From NCBI RefSeq assembly GCF_035594125.1, contig NC_087163.1:11132001-11196000 (forward strand): a DNA stretch of 64,000 bases, in the 5' to 3' direction. How positions within the stretch are numbered: position 1 is the stretch's first letter; each line of letters opens with the position of its first letter. This document shows positions 22,998 through 34,149 of this stretch, piece after piece. Under the pieces are notes generated by a model, which saw only the letters and a list, made by a program, of their open reading frames with translations, had not been told where the DNA came from and did no database searches. The stretch comes from Scylla paramamosain. Its lineage: Eukaryota > Arthropoda > Malacostraca > Decapoda > Portunidae. The position numbers and the translations under genes were made by a program.

Positions 22998-24431
22998 TTG
23001 GAAATCTCCTTGCACCCTTCTCTGACCAATCCATTGCAATATCATCCATCCTCAAGTCTTCACCTTTTTATGTGCCTAATCATCATACAAAACACAAGGT
23101 ATGCTTCACACATCCTCCAAACTCAGCGCTTCCTTCAATTAGCATTCAATATGCTGAATTATTCAATGGTATTATCAGATATTACGTGTCACTCGATATC
23201 ATACAAAGCTTTCTTTGACATGGGTGCTGCAGTTAACCTTATCAAAATGGATGTATTTTGGAAACTCTCTTCCTCTTCTCAGGATCACATCACTACATTA
23301 CCTCCTGATATAAATTTCAATGGTATATCTGGGAAAATTATCTTACCTCATAGAAAAATACTCTTATCACTGTTTTTATCACCCCAGGAACCAGACATAT
23401 GTGATTATTTTTATAGTGTATCTGATGTATCTTTCAATGCTGATCTCATAGGATTCAACACCATGTGCAAATATGACATCAGTCCTTTCCCTGCCATCAA
23501 TGAAATCCCTCAAGGAGATACTTATATTTCTACTGTTCTTCCCTCTGATGTTTCTTCTCTTGCAGTAGTGACATCTGTTGCAACTCTTTCTTCTACTAGC
23601 AATCAGATGTTATCTACACAGGATTCTTGTGTTACATCATCTAATTTGCCTCTCTCACAGCCTCATTCTCAGTCAACTTCCCAGTCAGACCACATTTTGC
23701 TAGCAGATCCGCTAACGCTATCTGAATGTGCTTTGTATGCTGTAAATGCTACAGTTAAGTCTTCTTTATCAGGTACTGATATCCTGTTATGCACAACAAT
23801 CTCCATGCAAAGGTGCTGAGTTAGAATCCGTTCTTACCACAATCGATGACAATGGATTCTGCAAAATCGAGCTGAAAAATGTCACATCTATGCCTGTCAA
23901 GCTCAAAGCAGGTGTGCTACTCGGAGAAGCCTTACCTTACTCTGAGAAATTTGCAAACTTAGATGTTTTACCTTCTTCCTCTATCAATAATGCATCTGCA
24001 TCTGACAGCCATGACATGTCTTCTCTCCTGCCTATTACAGATGATCACATATCTGTACTTGATTTCCCAGAATCTCAACATAAATTACTCACTCTCCTGA
24101 ATTCTTTCAGGAATATTGTCTCGCTCACTGGTAAACCTCTGGGCCACACAGACGTCATCACTCATGCTATTCACCTGACGCCTGGGTCCAGACCATCTTA
24201 CACTCCCAGCTACAGGATGCCACACATCTGTCATGTTCTGCTTGATGTAAGAGGTATGTTACACACACATCTGTCATGTTCTGCTTGATGTAAGAGGTAT
24301 GTTACGTCAGGATGTAGTGGAACCTTCCTGTTTACATCATAATGCTCCCTTGTTATTCATTCCAAAGAAACAAGGCAATTGAAGTGTCATTGTCGACTTC
24401 AGGAAACTAAATGCATCTACCATTCCTGACT
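22998..24431 (+). pseudogene. Gypsy-type Pol: protease and start of reverse transcriptase
   Basis: The frame 22998-23819 holds a retropepsin-like segment FFDMGAAVNLI, where the usual DTGA catalytic motif reads DMGA (Thr to Met), so the protease would probably be inactive. A flap-like stretch (INFNGISGKIILPH) follows. After a frame break the linker leads to the RT start, with TPGSRPSYTPSYRMP, then IPKKQGN and VDFRKLNAST typical of Gypsy RT. A 43-bp tandem duplication at 24224-24305 shifts the frame just after SYRMP. The copy is cut at about 24432 by a foldback element. Dead. Confidence 0.75.
24224..24305 (+). repeat. 43-bp tandem duplication inside the Gypsy-type RT
   Basis: The unit starting ACATCTGTCATGTTCTG occurs twice, offset by 43 bp and almost without differences, so it is recent. 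Because 43 is not a multiple of three it breaks the reading frame. Confidence 0.9.
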
Positions 24432-24436
24432 GATAA

Positions 24437-24835
24437 TTACAGAAGTACATGAGACTTACCGTAGGTTAGTTGAAATGTGCTTCGGATTTTGCGAGGCACA
24501 TCACGTCTGCTAGATGGTAGAGTTCACATGAGATACACTACACTTCGCCACACAGTCAGTCTTTAAAGATACAACTACCCACATGAAATATTATCTCCCA
24601 ACCCTTCCAGTCAGTGAATTTTTGTTGTGTAAACCAAGAATCATCAATTAACAAAGGGAGGGAGTGGAGGCCATGTGAACTCTACCATCTAGCAGACATG
24701 ATGTGCCTCGCAAAATCCAAAGCACATTTCAACTAACCTACGGTAAGTCTCATGGACTTCTGTAATTTTACTTCGGCAAATCACTTGTCTGCTAGATGGT
24801 GCCGTTCACATGAGATTTTAAAGTCATGTGGGTGT
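24437..24835. mobile_element. foldback element with ~100-bp inverted arms
   Basis: The left arm (about 24437-24535) and right arm (about 24672-24768) are nearly perfect reverse complements. Shared blocks include ACCGTAGGTTAGTTGAAATG, GCGAGGCACATCA and CTGCTAGATGGTAGAGTTCA. A further piece, 24768-24835, repeats GTCTGCTAGATGG and GTTCACATGAGAT in the left-arm orientation and contains a complement of 24570-24590. The element splits Gypsy RT between the FRKLNAST block and the LGDSNVVFSIL block. No coding capacity and no recognised superfamily; ends not exactly fixed. Confidence 0.7.
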
Positions 24836-25905
24836 TGTATGTAAAGTTAGGTGATCTTCAGTCTCTCGGTGATTCAAATGTGGTATTTTCCATCCTAGAA
24901 TTACACTCAGGATTCTTCCAAGTTGAATTAGAGGAAACTTCATGGCCATATACTGCTTTCACTATCTCCTCTGGCCAATTCATGTTCAAACGCATGGCTC
25001 AAGGTCTACGTGACTCGCCTTTAACGTTTCAGAGATTGATGAATTCTGTTCTCTCAGGTTTCATCTGTAAAAGTGTATTCTGTTTCCTTGATGACATCAT
25101 CATTGCATCAAAGTCTTTACAAGATCATTTTCACACACTGTCTCTCATTCCGTCATGCTTTCAACCTGCTGGTTTAAAGATCAAACTCATTAAATGCTTG
25201 TTTCTCAAACAGCAAGTCAAATCCCTTAGCCATAAAGTTGACAGAGATGGTATTCATACTTTAAATGACAAGATAAATCCTGTGAAAAATTTTCCTGTCC
25301 TACTAATGTCGATCAGATCAGGCAATTCATGTCTTGCTGGATTTTATCGCCAGTTCATCAAAAATTTCAGCCTTAACACTCAACCTCTCACTCATTTGCT
25401 CAAGAAAATTATGCATTCATCTGGCCTGAAAAGGAGCAAAATGCCTTTGATCTTTTCAAAACTGCCTTATGTCAAGCACCAGTCCTTCCTTTCCTAATTT
25501 CGAGAAAGATTTCATCTTAAACATTGATGCTTCTGGCTTTGGAATCGGTGCTGTTCACATGCAGAAAGATTCACTTGGTAAACATCACATATTAGTGTAC
25601 TCTAGCAGACTTCTCAACAAGACAGGAAAAATTATCACGTCACAAAGCGTGAAAGTCTCACTGTGATCAGGACATTACGTCATTTCCATGAACTCATCTT
25701 AGGCTATAAGATTCATGTCCACATTATGCTGTCACAGAGACCTTCAAAGGCAACAACTTCACAGGTCAATTTGCTCGCTGGCATCTCACGATTCAAGAAT
25801 TTAATCCTACATTTTCATATATTCCTGTTAAGGCAAACTCAGTGGCAGATGCACTATCATGTAATGTTGCTGCTGTCTCCGCCATCACCATGGGTGAGAT
25901 AAGGA
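24836..25905 (+). pseudogene. Gypsy-type Pol: reverse transcriptase and RNase H
   Basis: The frame 24826-25497 gives SILELHSGFFQVELEE (motif A; the usual Asp after SIL is Glu), TAFTISSGQFMFKRMAQGL and SPLTFQRLMNSVLSG, then FCFLDDIIIASKS with an intact LDD catalytic pair. The connection follows, with LAGFYRQFIKNFS. After a frame shift near 25470 comes RNase H, with FEKDFILNIDASGFGIGAV (catalytic Asp), VYSSRLLNKTGK and, past a stop at about 25664, RTLRHFHELILGY. Order and motifs are standard Ty3/Gypsy. The changed motif A residue and frame breaks mean it is inactive. Confidence 0.85.
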
Positions 25906-27877
25906 AACATTCTGATGCCTTCTGTTCTAGTGTTGCTTATTACTTCAGATCTAGTGATGATGAGACAAATCTTCCTGAGTTGCAAGTGAGTGCTAATATG
26001 TTTTTCATGTAAGACAGTCTCTTGTATAAATCGAGTGATGTCTCTACTGACGATTCTAGTGAGTGTTTATCTCAGCTCGTGATACTTCAGTCTTTAGTGA
26101 GTACTATACTTCACCATGTTCACGACTCACCCCACGCAGGACGTCTAGGTCAGGACAGACACCTCGCACAATCAAAACAATCATATTTCTGGCCTACTAT
26201 GAAGAAAGATATCTCTCAATAGTGTGTGCTCTTTCCTCAGTGTGCTTCACACCAGCCATCACTCGCAAACGACAGTCCATCGCTTCCATACCTCATCGCT
26301 TCCACTCCTTGGAATTCAGTCTCTGTTGATCTGCTCAAACTTCCACTTACAGAGAACAGTTATCAGTTTCTTCAGGTTTGCGTGGATAGTTTCACTTCTT
26401 CATCATTCTTATTGCTCTCAAGGACAAAACTGCTACTTCTGTTGATCGCGCGATTATTGACAACATACCGAATTTGATGGCTCATAAGACACATGGGCTT
26501 ACAAGACACACCCAGTTTTGGCAGAAAAAAAAAGATAAAATGAGTGGATATAAGCTCTGAATATGAAGTGAAGGATTTCACCTGATTTGAAGACTCTCAC
26601 ATGCATTTAGATTATTAGATCCCAATATTTTGCATTTAAAAACTTTAACATTTGCTAGTAACCAACGTACCAGTCCTGTTGTGAGACGTAAACTTGTATC
26701 TGGCATATGGTATCGACAGTGACTGTGAGAGTCTACAGGGGTAATAAAGTTTGTTCATAAGAATGCTAAAAGATAAGTGCAATTTTTTATTGTATGAAAG
26801 TGTGTCTTACCTCAAGGAGTAACTGCATCACACTGTAAAGAACGCAGTGAAGTTTGCTTGTGTCACCGCATTCAGCGCATAACCGACCACATGTTTGTTT
26901 TGGTACGTGCAATATGTGCTGCATGGTCACTTAGGTAAATTCTTCCTGACTGGTGTCATCCTATGTGAATTACCAATAAGTATGACCTATTATACATTGT
27001 TACCTTGAAAGAAAGAGTTGTTTTGTGATGAAGTACCAATCATCACTTTGTTTACATGTGCAAAGAGGTCTGGGGTTTGATTTTTGAGCCTCTGTTGCTA
27101 TAGACTTACCACCAACCATTGCCTTAATGCTGAACCTTGGCCTCATAGGACGCAGGCTCATTTCCTGAGACTTTTTTTGGAGAAAAGGTGCATCTTATGA
27201 GCCATCAAATACAGTAATTTGTCCTTATAACTCTTCTCGTGTCATTTTATCTGACAATGGCGCTGAATTCAATAACTGTCTTACAGGAAATTTGTCAAGA
27301 ATTTTATATCAAGAAATATAACATCATTCCTCACTCATCAAGTTCAAATGGCAAAGAAGAGTGTTGCAATAAGCATATCCTTGAAGTTCTGTGTTACATA
27401 ACAGAAGCAAAGGACTCATGAGATGAATGGCTTCCTCAGATAGTTTGCTCTATCAACTCAGCAATCCTCTCCATCATCAACGAGTCTCCACATTTTGTGC
27501 TGTTCGGTACCAACAAGCATCTTCCATGTGGATTTCTCCACAGCACGCCGCATCCTGTCTACAACATGGATGACTACGTCAAATGTCGTCTAAGCGATTT
27601 TCAGTTCACTCATAAGCTCATTCACAATTGCCTCACTGCATCACAAACCGAGATGCTGCAAAAACAACATAGAGTGACAGATTCTTCCATTGAAGTTGGC
27701 GATATAGTCTTCACTAGAGTTTACAATTGTATCTCTAAATTAGATCCATTGTTTTTTGGGGTCACACCATGTAATCAAATCTCTCCATCGGCACAAAGTA
27801 AAAATTCTAGATCTAAGAACCTTAGTAGAACAGATCATTCATGTCGATCATTCGAAGCATGTGAGCAGGGGATTTGA
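25906..27877 (+). pseudogene. Gypsy-type Pol: integrase, split by a MITE
   Basis: Bases 25906-26467 hold the HH part of the zinc-binding domain (HHVHDSPHAGRLG), YFWPTMKKDI, a degraded CC part with a stop, and the first catalytic block STPWNSVSVDLLKLP. After the insertion at 26468-27214 the core resumes with SDNGAEFNN (second Asp) and, in another frame, HSSSNGKEECCNKH (catalytic Glu). Further on, LFGTNKHLP and IEVGDIVF resemble the C-terminal FGxxPxxP and GDxV blocks. The first frame continues in register across the MITE target TA. Frameshifts make the copy inactive. The 3' LTR could not be identified. Confidence 0.78.
26468..27214. mobile_element. 747-bp TA-flanked MITE (Tc1/mariner-like)
   Basis: Terminal inverted repeats C(C/T)G(A/T)ATTTGATGGCTC continue with ATAAGA at both ends, flanked by TA (26466-26467 and 27215-27216). 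Removing the element and one TA leaves the Gypsy integrase frame in register, which fixes the ends well. The interior is A/T-rich without a transposase. TA duplication suggests Tc1/mariner, but the TIR sequence does not identify a family for me. Confidence 0.82.
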
Positions 27878-28010
27878 TAACTGTGCACATTAGGTATCAT
27901 TAAGTTCTGATTTAACAGATCCTTTAAGCAACTCTAGGTTAACCACACACACACATTCTTCTTAGAGACTGAAACTTCATTCCCATTCCATGGTTTAATC
28001 ATCCAATTTC

Positions 28011-28112
<102 letters not shown>

Positions 28113-28429
28113 ATTCTCACCATGAGAAAAATTTCACTAACTCCCTCACAATATTTCTTGAGTTTACACTCCTTCAGGCTTCAGGCTTTCGTCACTTTCC
28201 TGAGCTTTTATCAACTCTCTTCTCTACCACAAAATCAAGGTTAGGCTCCACCTGGCCTACAACCCTTTCATCACTCGCACACTCCGGGCTATTTCCTTTT
28301 TCATCAGGTTCCTCGAAAAGGGCACCCTCCTGTGTTGCTCCCTCAGTGTCCAAGAGTCCCCTCCATGCCATCGCTCAGATCACCATGCAGACTGGGAACA
28401 ATTAAGGCACTTCCACCTCCCCATTTGTT

Positions 28430-29066
28430 GAATGAGGGATTGCTGCCAGAGAGGTGGCCTCTGTCATCCCTACCAGAGGACTACCTGCCATCTGAAGTTT
28501 AGGGATGACTCTACCAGGTCATTCCCAACCAACACATCCACTCCATCTACAGGCAGTGTCTCCTTCACTCCCACCGTCACCTCTCCAGTGATGTATCCAC
28601 AGTCCAGCCAAACTTTATGCAGGGGAATACTGAACTTGCCTCCTGCACTCTTGCACAAGATCTCCCTGCCAGTGCTGGTCTCCTCATTCAATGGGAGTAC
28701 ACTGTTTAAGATCAGGGTCTGATTAGCTCCTGTATCTAAAAGAATTCTGATCACCTTCTCAGGGCTTTCCTCCACTTTCACCGGACTTTCACTGGTGAAA
28801 TGCTCAAAGCCCTCATTCCTCTGTGGCTCCTCTGGTATCTGTGCATTCATATTCTCCACATACTTTACCAGGTCCCTTTAGGCAGCCACTGCTCCCACTG
28901 GCTTTGGCCTTCCCTTCAGACAATGGTACTTCCTATGCCCACTTCCCCCACATTCAAGGCACTTAACTGCACCTTCATCACCACTACTCTTCTTGTAGTA
29001 GGTAGTGCTTCCCTGCCCAATCCTGTGTGGCATAGGCCTCAGGTTGTGGTTGTGCAGTGGGGCCAT
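28430..29066 (-). pseudogene. second Gypsy-type element: Gag zinc knuckle and protease, minus strand
   Basis: On the minus strand 28878-29066 encodes CLECGGSGHRKYHC, a C-x2-C-x4-H-x4-C zinc knuckle. After a stop, 28470-28859 encodes a retropepsin: IRILLDTGANQTLI has the DTGA catalytic motif intact, a flap region GGKFSIPLH follows, and GVDVLVGNDL is the conserved C-terminal block. This is the Gag nucleocapsid to protease junction of a Ty3/Gypsy element, of a different lineage from the plus-strand copy at 22.5 kb (one knuckle, intact DTGA). Sequence further downstream (28110-28430, minus) has stops and no clear RT. A truncated fragment; LTRs not seen. Confidence 0.78.
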
Positions 29067-29174
29067 GTATTAATTGTTGGAAAAATTATAGTAGTCAGGG
29101 CAGGGCTGGTTTGGCCTGTGGAAAGATCTCAAGCTCATCTGATGGTCATTCCTATATCTCTGATGACCATCACT

Positions 29175-29505
29175 TTTGGAAACTGGAACTGGAAACTTTG
29201 GAACTGGAAACTTCACATTTCATCTCTAGATAAAACAGCTTCTATGAAGTTAGGCCTTCTGAGACGTCTCTGCCAGTTTTTCTCACCCCTTCCAGCTGCT
29301 AACTCTGTACAAGGGCCTTATCCATCCATGTATGGAGTATGCTTCACAAGTCTGGGGGTCTACTTATACCACTATTCTAGAAAGGGTGGAATCAAAAGCT
29401 TTTCTTCTCAACAACTCCTCTCCTCTAACTGACTGTCTTCAGCCTCTCTCACTGCCGCAATATTGCATATCTAGCTGTCTTCTACCGCTATTTTCATGCA
29501 TGAGT
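29175..29505 (+). pseudogene. LINE-A fragment, plus strand, RT thumb region
   Basis: It encodes [37 protein letters not shown] and, after frame breaks, the LTDCLQ-type region, ending at CGCTATTTTCATG. From 29506 the same region appears on the opposite strand, so the two halves form a palindrome. It lacks both the 5' part and the poly(A) end. Confidence 0.85.
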
Positions 29506-32330
29506 TGATAAAACAAAAAGCTTTTGATTCCACCCTGTCTAGAAGAGCAGTAAGAGTGGAATCCCTCCCCCCAGACATGTGAAGCATACTCCATACATGG
29601 ACAGATAAGGCCCTTGTACAGAGTTAGCAGCTGGGGGGTGAGAAAAACTGGCGGAGACGTCTCAGAACGCCTAACTTCATAGAAGTTGTTTTAGCTAGAG
29701 ATGAGATGTGAAGTTTCCAGTTCAGATTATAAGTAAAGGACAAACCGAGGATGTTCAGTGTAGAAGAGGGGGACAGTTGAGTGTCATTGAAGAAGAGTGG
29801 ATAGTTGTCTGGAAGGTTGTGTCAAGTTGATAGATGGAGGAATTGAGTTTTTGAGGCATTGAACAATACCAAGTTTGCTCTGCCCCAATCAGAAATTTTA
29901 GAAAGATCAGAAGTCAAGCGTTCTCTGGCTTCCCTGCGTGATATGTTTACCTCCTGAAGGGTTGGACATCTATGAAAAGACGTGGAAAAGTGCAGGGTGG
30001 TATCATCAGCGTAAGAGTGGATAGGACAAGAAGTTTGGTTTTGAAGATCATTAATGAATAATAAGAAGAGTGGGTGACAGGACAGAACCCTGAGGAACAC
30101 CACTGTTAATTGATTTAGGAGAAGAACAGTGACCGTCTATCACAGCAGCAATAGAATGGTCAGAAAGGAAACTTGAGATGAAGTTACAGAGAGAAGGATA
30201 GAAACCATAGGAGGGTAGTTTGGAAATCAAAGCTTTGTGCCAGACTCTATCAGAAGCTTTTGATATCTAAAAGGCAACAGAAAAAGTTTCACCAAAATCT
30301 CTAAAAGAGGATGACCAAGGCTCAGTAAGGAAAGCCAGAAGATCACCAGTAGAGGAGCCTTGACAGAACCCATACTGGTGATCAGATAGAAGGTTGTGAA
30401 GTGATAGATGTTTAAGAATCTTCCTGTTGAGGATAGATTCAAAAACTTTAGATAGGCAGGAAATTAAAGCAATAGGATGGTAGTTTGAGGGATTAGAACG
30501 GTCACCCTTTTTTTAGGAACAGGTTGAATGTAGGCAAACTTCCAACAAGAAGGAAAGGTAGATGTTGACAGACAGAGCTGAAAGTTTGACTAGGCAAGGT
30601 GCAAACACGGAGGAACAGTTTTGGAGAACAATGGGAGGGATCCCATCAGGTCCATAAGCCTTCCGAGGGTTTAGGCCAGCAAGGGCATGGAAAACATCAT
30701 TGCGAAGAATTTTAATACGTGGCATGAAGTAGTCATAGGGTGGAGGAGAGGGAGGAACAAGCCCAAAATCGTCCAAGATAGAGTTTTTAGCAAAGGTTTG
30801 AGCGAAGAGTTCAGCTTTAGAAATAGATGTGATAGCAGTGGTGCCATCTGGTTGAAATAGAGGAGGGAAAGAAGAAGAAGCAAAGTTATTGGAGATATTT
30901 TTGGCTAGATGCTAGAAATCACGAGGGGAGTTAGATCTTGAAAGGTTTTGACATTTTCTGCTAATGAAGGAGTTTTTGGCTAGTTGGAGAACAGACTTGG
31001 CATGGTTCAGGGCAGAAATATAAAGTGCATGAGATTCTGGTGATGGAAGGCTTAAGTACCTTTTGTGGGCCACCTCTCTATCTATAGCACGAGAACAAGC
31101 TGTGTTAAACCAAGGTTTAGAAGGTTTAGGACAAGAAAAAGAGCGAGGAATGTACGCCTCCATGCCAGACACTATCACCTCTGTTATGCGCTCACCACAC
31201 AAAGACAGGTCTCTAACACGGAAGCAGTAGTCATTCCAAGGATAATCGGCAAAATATTTCCTCAGGTCCCCCCAACTAGCAGAGGCAAAACGCCAGAGGC
31301 ACCTTTGCTTAGGGGGATCCTTAGGAGGGATTAGAGCGATAGGACAAGATAAAGATATGAGATTGTGATCGGAGGAGCCCAACGGAGAAGAAAGGGTGAC
31401 AGCATAAGCAGAAGGATTAGAGGTCAGGAAAAGGTCAAGAATGTTGGGCGTATCTCCAAGACGGTCAGGAATACGAGTAGGGTGTTGCACCAATTCCTCT
31501 AGGTCATGGAGGATAGCAAAGTTGTAGGTTAGTTCACCAGGATGGTCAATGAAGGGAGAGGAAAGCCAAAGCTGGTGGTGAACACTCCAAGAATGGAGAT
31601 CTCTGCAAAAAGGAAGAGGGTCAGAATGTGCTCCACTTTGGAAGTTAAGTAGTCAAAGAATTTTCTATAGTCAGAGGAGTTAGGTGAGAGGTATACAGCA
31701 CAGATAAATTTAGTATGAGAGTGACTCTGTAGTCGTAGCCAGATGGTGGAAAACTCGGAAGATTCAAGAGCGTGGGCATGAGAGTCATTGCGCACATAAA
31801 CGCAGCATCCAGCTTTGGATCGAAAATGAGGATAGAGAAAGTAGGAGGGAACAGAAAAGGGGCTACTGTCAGTTGTCTCAGACACCTGAGTTTCAGTGAG
31901 GAAAAGAAGATGAGGTTTAGAAGAGGAGTGGTGGTGTTCTACAGATTGAAAATCAGATCTTAGACTGAGAATGTTGCAAAAGTTAATGAAGAAAAAGTTG
32001 AGGGGGGTGTCAAGACACTTAGGGTCGTCGACAGAAAGGCAGTCCGACCTGGGGACATTTATGATCCCCTCCCCAGATGGGGACTCTGAGGCTGGTGTAG
32101 GAGTCGCCATGATGATTTAAAAATTTTTGAGTGAAGGGTGTGTGTGTTATTAGGTGCTTGTAGTTTTGTGTGGAGGAAGAGAGTTGTCTTTAGAGGGCAG
32201 GCTGTGACTGTCGACTTGTGTTGTGAGACACAAAGGGAAACGTTCAGTGAGGTCACAGCTGGGTTTAATGATAAGTTCACAGCACCCCCTGAACAGTGCT
32301 TTAGACCTCACTGGGAGTAATTATCGTGTA
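29506..32330 (-). pseudogene. LINE-A copy lacking its 3' end, minus strand
   Basis: The family ATG is at 32110 ([15 protein letters not shown]). The endonuclease shows [22 protein letters not shown], and [14 protein letters not shown] at about 31390. The linker region 30912-31493 is open for 193 codons. RT has NPRKAYGPDGIPP, then broken DIKSF-type sequence, FLLFINDLQNQT and HSYADDTTLHFS (YADD intact). It stops in the thumb/C-terminal region at 29506 without 3' untranslated sequence. The 5' leader ends at GGGAGTAATTATCG (32330), about 20 bp short of the family 5' end, and abuts the Gypsy leader repeat flush. A frameshift at about 31590 removes the GDFNVHH endonuclease block. Dead. Confidence 0.9.
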
Positions 32331-32575
32331 CATTCTACCTATTATTAAATCAAGAATAACTCTCATCATGTGTCTTTTACTTGCACACACTATATCAACT
32401 TATACCTATGACCTCCAAGCTACCAGAACTACTGTCATACTACCGGTCCTCCACGCTACCAACACACCAAGCATTATCAACTGGGCAAGTATCATCATCT
32501 AAACTCAAAACAAGGAAACTAGTGGATGGGCAGGAGCAGACAAACATATTCGATACACATGTAAAACATTGATTT
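32331..32575 (+). repeat. Gypsy-associated leader repeat, copy 2
   Basis: Close match to 21484-21715, starting at GTGTACATTCTACC and including AACACACCAAGCATTATC. It begins exactly where the minus-strand LINE-A copy ends and is followed within 80 bp by Gypsy Pol C-terminal sequence, so most of the element's interior is deleted. Confidence 0.6.
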
Positions 32576-32639
32576 CTTGTCTCTGTCAACAGGAAGCGAC
32601 CACAGCCTACAGCGCTCCTTCATTCCAGTAAACTTAACT

Positions 32640-32990
32640 CAATGTACCACATCTGGCTCAGGAGAGACTACTCACTTGAGGCCCCTTATTTGTGCGGAGG
32701 AGAACCAACAAGTATTTCACCATCGAACTACTATCTGGGGCTCACAAGACTGTCTTAATTGACTGTCTGAAACCTGCATATCTACCACCTACAAGGACCG
32801 AAGCATTAGTCTCTCCCTCTCCTACATGTTAAGCAGTCCGTGGTCCTCCAAGCATCCCCCAAGAACATCCATCCATCCATCAAGGAGGAGAATCAACAAC
32901 TGATGGATAAGACTCCAGTACCGCTTACTTGCAAACCTTGCTCTGGACGAAGAGTGCAAGACAGTTCTGGATTACACCTAATTTTTTTAG
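32640..32990 (+). pseudogene. Gypsy-type Pol C-terminus (integrase end), remnant
   Basis: Across frames the plus strand reads IWLRRDYSLEAP, then CLKPAYLPPTRTEA, then a Pro/Ser-rich tail with [16 protein letters not shown]. These resemble the Gypsy integrase C-terminal pattern VWLRRD...DRLKPAY...TRSGRRVRxxxR. Stops and at least two frameshifts are present. It is followed by a (TA)n tract and by a possible LTR. The assignment is by motif order only. Confidence 0.5.
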
Positions 32991-32992
32991 TG

Positions 32993-33499
<507 letters not shown>

Positions 33500-34145
33500 G
33501 CAATAAATTATTTATCACAGCACAGAGTGGTTTCAGTTGAATAAAGACATGTATAAGCTGACTGACTGTATGATAAAGCATTCACATCCTGTAGATAGCC
33601 CAGTAACTGGTCTAAAATTACATTTCCAATAATCTTTGATAAAAAGGTCAAATTTGAAACAGGTTTATATGAACTCAAACTTTGTGCGTCAAGTTTACCC
33701 ATAATTACAGGTATTATAATGGCCAACTCACTCTCCCAAAAAATATTTATTTCAATAATGAAGTTAATGATGCCTAAAAATATATTTAAGATGTCCTAGA
33801 GATTTCCACTTTGGATTAGGTTTGATATGGGAAGTGGATCACTATCACAGTATACCAACTTCACTCTTTGTAGTTTTCTTGTTCATAAATTATCATGCAC
33901 TAAATACAACTTCCTTATGTTTGACCCAGCCTCAACAGTCTTTCTTCTGTAATATTCACTATGAGCCTATTTACTTAATTTCTAGCATTCTCATAGTCTC
34001 TTCTAGCACTGTCAGTATGCAGTCTACGTCATCTCTTCTCTTTATGATTCTTTTCCTTCTTGGCTCTCAAAATATCACCATTAAGCCAAGGCACACTGTC
34101 ATAAACTATGATTTCCTTTTCTGTGATTAGGCATACATAAGTGAA
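33500..34145 (-). pseudogene. CR1-like LINE: endonuclease-RT linker and start of RT
   Basis: On the minus strand the sequence reads DSVPWLNGDILRAKKE (usual APWF...I...K..RR linker), then AIIIPVIMGKLDAQ, SYKPVSNLTFLSKIIG, VILDQLLGYLQ and QSAYTCLYSTETTL. These are the RT blocks NYRPVSNL..LSK and QSAYR..HSTETAL of CR1-type LINEs. The copy breaks off at about 33500, before the catalytic Asp motifs. It is the 3' part of a CR1-like element whose ORF1 and endonuclease lie at 36155-38600. Stops occur in the linker. Confidence 0.75.
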
Positions 34146-34149
34146 CTGT

